Assembly (NCBI GenBank): GCA_015056105.1
Contig: SVGX01000016.1
Span: 1 to 36,447 of the forward strand
Direction: 5' to 3'
Length of the DNA stretch: 36,447 bases
Origin: Clostridiales bacterium
GTDB lineage: Bacteria > Bacillota > Clostridia > Christensenellales > CAG-138
Part shown: one piece after another, positions 33,479 through 36,447 of the stretch
Numbering within the stretch: the first letter of the stretch is position 1
How the letters are laid out: each line of letters begins with the position of its first letter
Program-made: the position numbers and the translations under genes
Notes under the pieces: model-generated
What the model was told of the DNA's origin: nothing
What the model saw: the letters and a program-made list of their open reading frames with translations, nothing else
Database searches by the model: none

Positions 33479-34810
33479 TTATCCGTTCACGCGCTTCCAG
33501 AGGGCGCGGCTTACTTCAAGGGTTTTTGCGTTGATGGCCTCTTCATCGATGCCCACAAGCTCGCGGTCCTTCATGAGGATTTTGCCGGCGCACATGGTGG
33601 TTTCGCACTGGCGGCCCGCCATGCCGAAGATGATGTGGCCGTCGATGTTTTCCGCACCGAAGGGGGTGAAGGGCTTGTAATCCATCACGATCACATCCGC
33701 TGCAGCGCCCGGCTTCAGCACGCCGAGGGGATCGTCAAAGTAACGGGCGGCGATCTTTGCGTTATTTTCAAAGAGCATGGTGGTGGCTTCACCCCAGCCT
33801 ACGTTGGGCAGGCAGGCGTTGTGCCGCTGGATGGTGAGCACGTTCTTGAGGCTTTCCGTCATGTCGAAGGTGTAGGCATCCGTGCCGAGACCTACGAGAA
33901 GACCTTTCTTGAAGAACTCCAACACCGGGGAGCAGCCTACCGCATTGCCCATGTTGGACTGGGGGTTGTTGACCAGCATGGTGTTCGTTTCCTTTATGAT
34001 ATCCATCTCCGAGGGCGCAACGTGGATACAGTGGCCAAGCAGCGTTTTTTCGCCGAGGATGCCCATGTTGAGGAGCCTGTTCACGGGGCGGGTGCCGTAG
34101 TTGCGCAGGGTATCATAAACATCGTTCATGCCTTCGGAAACATGGATGTGGAAGCCGGTCATGCCGTTATTGGCCTCCACGCACTTTTCCATGGTGGCAT
34201 CGGAAATGGTGAAAAGGGCATGCATGCCGAACATGGCTTTGACGAGGGGATCGTCCTCCTTCGCCGCATGGCGGATAAAGTCCGCGTTTTCCCTGATGGC
34301 GGCATCGCATTTTTCCTTGCCGTCGCGGTCGCTGACCTCGTAGCAAAGGCAGGTGCGGATGCCAAGCTCCTTCGCCACTTCTTCAATGGCGAAAAGGCTG
34401 CCTTCGATCTCGCAGTAGCTGGCGTGGTGATCGAACACCGTAGTGCAGCCGGTTTTGATGGAATCGATATAGGTGGTATAGGCGCTGCGGCGGGTGTCTT
34501 CAAGGGTCAGGTTGCGGTCCAGCTTCCACCACATGCCGTCCAACACCTCGAAAAAGTTGGTAGGGTTGTGGCCGTTGATGGTAAGGCCGCGGGCAAGGGC
34601 GCTGTAAATATGGGAATGGGCGTTGATGAAAGCAGGCATGATCACGCCGCCCTTTGCGTCCACAAATTCCGCATCGGGATATTTTTCGCGAAGGGCTTTT
34701 GTTTCGCCCACTTCTTTTATTTTGGTACCTTCCACGGCAACACCGCCGTTTTCAAAATAGGGATTCCGCGGGTCGCGGGTGATGAGCCGGCCGTTTGCGA
34801 TGAGAATCAT
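33479..34810 (-). CDS. ssnA: SsnA-type amidohydrolase of selenium/purine metabolism clusters
   Basis: A 443-aa member of the amidohydrolase superfamily (chlorohydrolase/guanine deaminase-like branch) at the length typical of SsnA. It has the metal motif N-A-H-S-H (about residues 61-65), H-I-H-V-S-E-G (about 218-224), H-C-I-H-V (about 255) and the catalytic Asp in G-L-G-T-D-A-Y (about 306-312). ATG 34810 follows AAGGAGG with 6-nt spacing; the frame is open to 34936 but lacks such a site there. SsnA occurs with ygfK, xdh and ygeY in clusters linked to selenium-dependent hydroxylases and anaerobic urate degradation, where a hydrolytic step on a purine-derived intermediate is likely. The substrate is not shown by sequence. 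Confidence 0.92.
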   Translation of the reverse strand: MILIANGRLITRDPRNPYFENGGVAVEGTKIKEVGETKALREKYPDAEFVDAKGGVIMPAFINAHSHIYSALARGLTINGHNPTNFFEVLDGMWWKLDRNLTLEDTRRSAYTTYIDSIKTGCTTVFDHHASYCEIEGSLFAIEEVAKELGIRTCLCYEVSDRDGKEKCDAAIRENADFIRHAAKEDDPLVKAMFGMHALFTISDATMEKCVEANNGMTGFHIHVSEGMNDVYDTLRNYGTRPVNRLLNMGILGEKTLLGHCIHVAPSEMDIIKETNTMLVNNPQSNMGNAVGCSPVLEFFKKGLLVGLGTDAYTFDMTESLKNVLTIQRHNACLPNVGWGEATTMLFENNAKIAARYFDDPLGVLKPGAAADVIVMDYKPFTPFGAENIDGHIIFGMAGRQCETTMCAGKILMKDRELVGIDEEAINAKTLEVSRALWKRVNG

Positions 34811-34993
34811 AGGGAGCCTCCTTTTGATAATAAAACTGTTGGAAATGCAGGGTGTTTTGTTTTGAAGCGCAGGGGGAAGCAAAAAACGCGTGCTCAAACG
34901 AAGTAAAAAATCGTTTGTAGCCCGCGCGCGAAGCACTTCCTTGCAGCTATGTCATGATTATGTTTTCTACGGATAAGATATCAAGTTTTTATT

Positions 34994-35022
34994 ATGATAG
35001 CATATCCCAAAGCAAAAAACAA
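34994..35022 (-). promoter_or_regulatory. Candidate promoter of the ssnA-ygfK-xdh-deoC operon
   Basis: Minus strand TTGTTT (complement of 35017-35022), 17-nt spacer, TATCAT (complement of 34994-34999). The -35 overlaps the first AAGTTTTTTGA repeat. An alternative lies about 35 nt downstream. Confidence 0.4.
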
Positions 35023-35050
35023 GTTTTTTGAGCAGCAAAAAGTTTTTTGA

Positions 35051-35071
35051 AAACTAAAAAATATTTAGTTT
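35051..35071. repeat. Perfect inverted repeat, candidate operator
   Basis: AAACTAAA (35051-35058) and TTTAGTTT (35064-35071) are perfect complements with a 5-nt centre. The site ends 5 nt before the -35 box of the regulator's promoter and lies between the two divergent promoters. Confidence 0.5.
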
Positions 35072-35076
35072 GCCTA

Positions 35077-35104
35077 TTGAATTTTTGTATGAATGTGGTA
35101 TATT
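35077..35104 (+). promoter_or_regulatory. Promoter of the YheO-type regulator and ygeY
   Basis: TTGAAT (35077-35082), 16-nt spacer, TATATT (35099-35104), 30 nt before the ATG at 35135, directly beside the inverted repeat at 35051-35071. Confidence 0.55.
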
Positions 35105-35134
35105 GAAGGAAAGCGATATGAGGAGGAAAGCGCC

Positions 35135-35773
35135 ATGCGGGAAATGACGCTCGATATGCTCAGACGCCTCGCAAAAGCTCTTGCCGCACAGTTCGGCGAC
35201 AATTGTGAGATCGTAGTTCACGACATTTCTAAAAACGACCCGGAAAACACAATCGCGATCATCGAAAACGGCCATGTATCGAACCGGAATCAGGAAGCAG
35301 GCCCTTCCCATGTGGCGCTTGCCGCCATGCAGGGGGAAAGACACAGAATGCCGGATGAGTACAACTATTTCACCCAGACGGCGGATGGGCGTATTTTGCG
35401 TTCCAGCACCGTATATATTAACGATGAGGAAGGCATGCCGGAGGGCATCTTCTGCATCAATTACGATATGACATCGCTCCTGATGGCAAAGGCCACCATC
35501 GATTCCCTGACACAGGATCCCAAAGGCGGAAACGAGCCGGAACGCATCCCCACCAACGTCAACGACCTTCTCGATGAGCTGCTCGAGCGTTCCGTGCAGA
35601 TCGTCGGCAAGCCCGTCGCCATGATGAACAAGGAGGATAAGGTGAAAGCCATCGGCTATCTGAACGAAGCGGGTGCTATGCTTATCACCAAGAGCGGCGA
35701 CAAGATCGCAAAATTTTTCGGGATCAGCAAATACACGCTGTATTCCTATCTGGACAGCAGCGCAAACGCATGA
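35135..35773 (+). CDS. YheO-like PAS / helix-turn-helix transcriptional regulator
   Basis: A 212-aa regulator. The N-terminal part (about residues 5-115) has the YheO-type PAS-like domain, seen in C-E-I-V-V-H-D-I-S (about 22-30) and the G-I-F-C-I-N-Y-D-M strand (about 104-112). The C-terminal part (about 145-210) has the HTH_22-type DNA-binding region, ending K-I-A-K-F-F-G-I-S-K-Y-T-L-Y-S-Y-L, a recognisable helix-turn-helix. ATG 35135 has AGGAGG at 35121-35126; the frame open from 35093 overlaps the promoter and is rejected. DauR and related YheO-family proteins respond to small metabolites. Placed between the divergent ssnA operon and ygeY, it probably controls both. The ligand is unknown; a purine or selenium-related signal is a guess. 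Confidence 0.88.
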   Translation: MREMTLDMLRRLAKALAAQFGDNCEIVVHDISKNDPENTIAIIENGHVSNRNQEAGPSHVALAAMQGERHRMPDEYNYFTQTADGRILRSSTVYINDEEGMPEGIFCINYDMTSLLMAKATIDSLTQDPKGGNEPERIPTNVNDLLDELLERSVQIVGKPVAMMNKEDKVKAIGYLNEAGAMLITKSGDKIAKFFGISKYTLYSYLDSSANA

Positions 35774-35857
35774 TGCGCCGCAAGTCCCATATCAAATCTG
35801 CCAAATACACGCCCAAAAAGCAACATTTCATAGCACAAAGAAAGGACGGCACACACC

Positions 35858-36447
35858 ATGGATTTTGATGCGATCAAAAAAGCAGCGGAAGGCTATATCC
35901 CCGCAATGTCCAAATTCCTGCGCGACCTTATCGCCATCCCCAGCGAAAGCTGTGAGGAAGGCGGCGTCATCCGCCGCACCATTGCGGAAATGGAAGCCCT
36001 TGGTTACGACAAGGCGGAAATTGATCCTGAAGGAAATGCCCTTGGCTGGATGGGCAGCGGCGACAAGATCATCGCTTTCGACGGCCATATCGACACCGTG
36101 GGCATCGGCAACATCGCTAACTGGGAGAAGGATCCCTACGAGGGCTATGAGACCGATGACATCATCTACGGCCGCGGCGCTTCCGACCAGGAAGGCGGCG
36201 TAGTAAGTGCCGTTTACGGCGCCAAGATCATGAAGGATCTCGGCCTGATTCCCGAAGGCTATAAGATCCTTGTGACCGCCACCGTACAGGAAGAGGACTG
36301 TGACGGCCTTTGCTGGCAGTATATCCACAACGAAGACAAGATCGTTCCCGAATTTGTGGTTTCCACCGAGCCCACCGATGGCGGCATCTACCGCGGCCAC
36401 CGCGGCAGGATGGAGATCCGCGTGGATGTGAAGGGCATTTCCTGCCA
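35858..36447 (+). CDS. ygeY: YgeY-like M20 family metallohydrolase (3'-truncated)
   Basis: The frame starts at ATG 35858 (AAAGGA at 35841-35846) and is open to the window end: 196 of about 395 residues expected for the family. It is a dinuclear M20/ArgE/DapE-type peptidase or amide hydrolase. Visible metal and catalytic motifs are F-D-G-H-I-D-T-V (about 68-75), [10 protein letters not shown] (about 98-107) and V-Q-E-E-D-C-D-G (about 137-144), then S-T-E-P-T. The A-S-D-Q-E-G-G context and the neighbours ssnA, ygfK and xdh identify YgeY rather than a generic carboxypeptidase. It is separated from the regulator by 84 nt with no terminator, so co-transcription is likely. The natural substrate is not established by sequence. 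Confidence 0.9.
   Translation, partial: MDFDAIKKAAEGYIPAMSKFLRDLIAIPSESCEEGGVIRRTIAEMEALGYDKAEIDPEGNALGWMGSGDKIIAFDGHIDTVGIGNIANWEKDPYEGYETDDIIYGRGASDQEGGVVSAVYGAKIMKDLGLIPEGYKILVTATVQEEDCDGLCWQYIHNEDKIVPEFVVSTEPTDGGIYRGHRGRMEIRVDVKGISC

Larger units (their letters stand above)
34811..35134. other. Divergent intergenic regulatory region, ssnA / YheO-type regulator
   Basis: The 324 nt contain no gene. They hold candidate minus-strand promoters for ssnA (TTGTTT-17 nt-TATCAT at 34994-35022; TTGATA-16 nt-CATAAT at 34957-34984), a plus-strand promoter at 35077-35104, an 11-bp direct repeat AAGTTTTTTGA at 35021-35031 and 35040-35050 (a shorter AAGTTTTT copy at 34983), a perfect 8-bp inverted repeat at 35051-35071, and CAAACGA/TCGTTTG (34895-34917) in the presumed ssnA leader. 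The region is much richer in A+T than the flanking genes. This is where the regulator would be expected to bind. Confidence 0.7.

Noticed and set aside
1-36447. CRISPR arrays, insertion sequences, prophage or integrase genes.
   Set aside because: I found no spaced direct-repeat arrays, transposase motifs, attachment sites or phage structural genes.

Overview
The window reads as chromosomal DNA of an anaerobic, G+C-rich member of the Clostridia (Firmicutes) that ferments amino acids and purines. The main evidence is a complete glycine reductase operon with two in-frame UGA selenocysteine codons, a clostridial-type tandem glycine riboswitch, strong AGGAGG ribosome binding sites, and a block of 'selenium metabolism' genes (ssnA, ygfK, a selenium-dependent xanthine dehydrogenase type molybdenum hydroxylase, ygeY). 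I see no phage, insertion sequence, CRISPR array or rRNA.

Layout. (1) 1-1917: the 3' part of selB, then the selenocysteine tRNA (anticodon UCA) and its terminator. (2) 2008-10574: promoter, tandem glycine riboswitch with an overlapping terminator, then grdX-grdE-grdB(UGA)-trxB-trxA-grdA(UGA)-grdC-grdD and a 97-aa unknown protein, closed by a terminator. Strong hairpins lie between grdB/trxB, trxA/grdA and grdA/grdC. (3) 10722-14338: a heterodimeric ABC exporter with one degenerate ATP site. (4) 14411-17700 (minus): galK, galE, a GNAT acetyltransferase and a small HD (RelA/SpoT-like) hydrolase. (5) 17794-20266 (minus): a ZIP metal transporter and a YtcJ-type amidohydrolase. (6) 20402-21103: a cysteine-rich DUF5714-like protein. 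(7) 21153-25056 (minus): a MacB-like ATPase, a large membrane-anchored extracytoplasmic protein and an FtsX-fold permease, all with 4-nt overlaps. (8) 25303-27174: azlC, azlD and a cysteine-containing membrane protein. (9) 27230-34810 (minus): ssnA-ygfK-xdh-deoC. It is divergent, across a repeat-rich 324-nt region, from a YheO-type PAS/HTH regulator and ygeY (cut by the window end).

How it works together. SelB and tRNA-Sec supply the decoding needed by GrdB and GrdA. GrdE/GrdB (protein B) bind glycine, GrdA carries the carboxymethyl-selenoether, GrdC/GrdD release acetyl phosphate, and TrxB/TrxA recycle GrdA. The riboswitch is arranged so that glycine should turn the operon on. The right-hand block belongs to the gene set linked to selenium-dependent molybdenum hydroxylases and to anaerobic uric acid/purine degradation. 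Purine fermentation yields glycine, so the two ends may be consecutive parts of one route (urate/xanthine to glycine to acetyl phosphate), both needing selenium but in different chemical forms. That link is inference.

Start sites were chosen from Shine-Dalgarno spacing and family N-termini. Many long open frames antisense to the real genes were discarded as composition artefacts.
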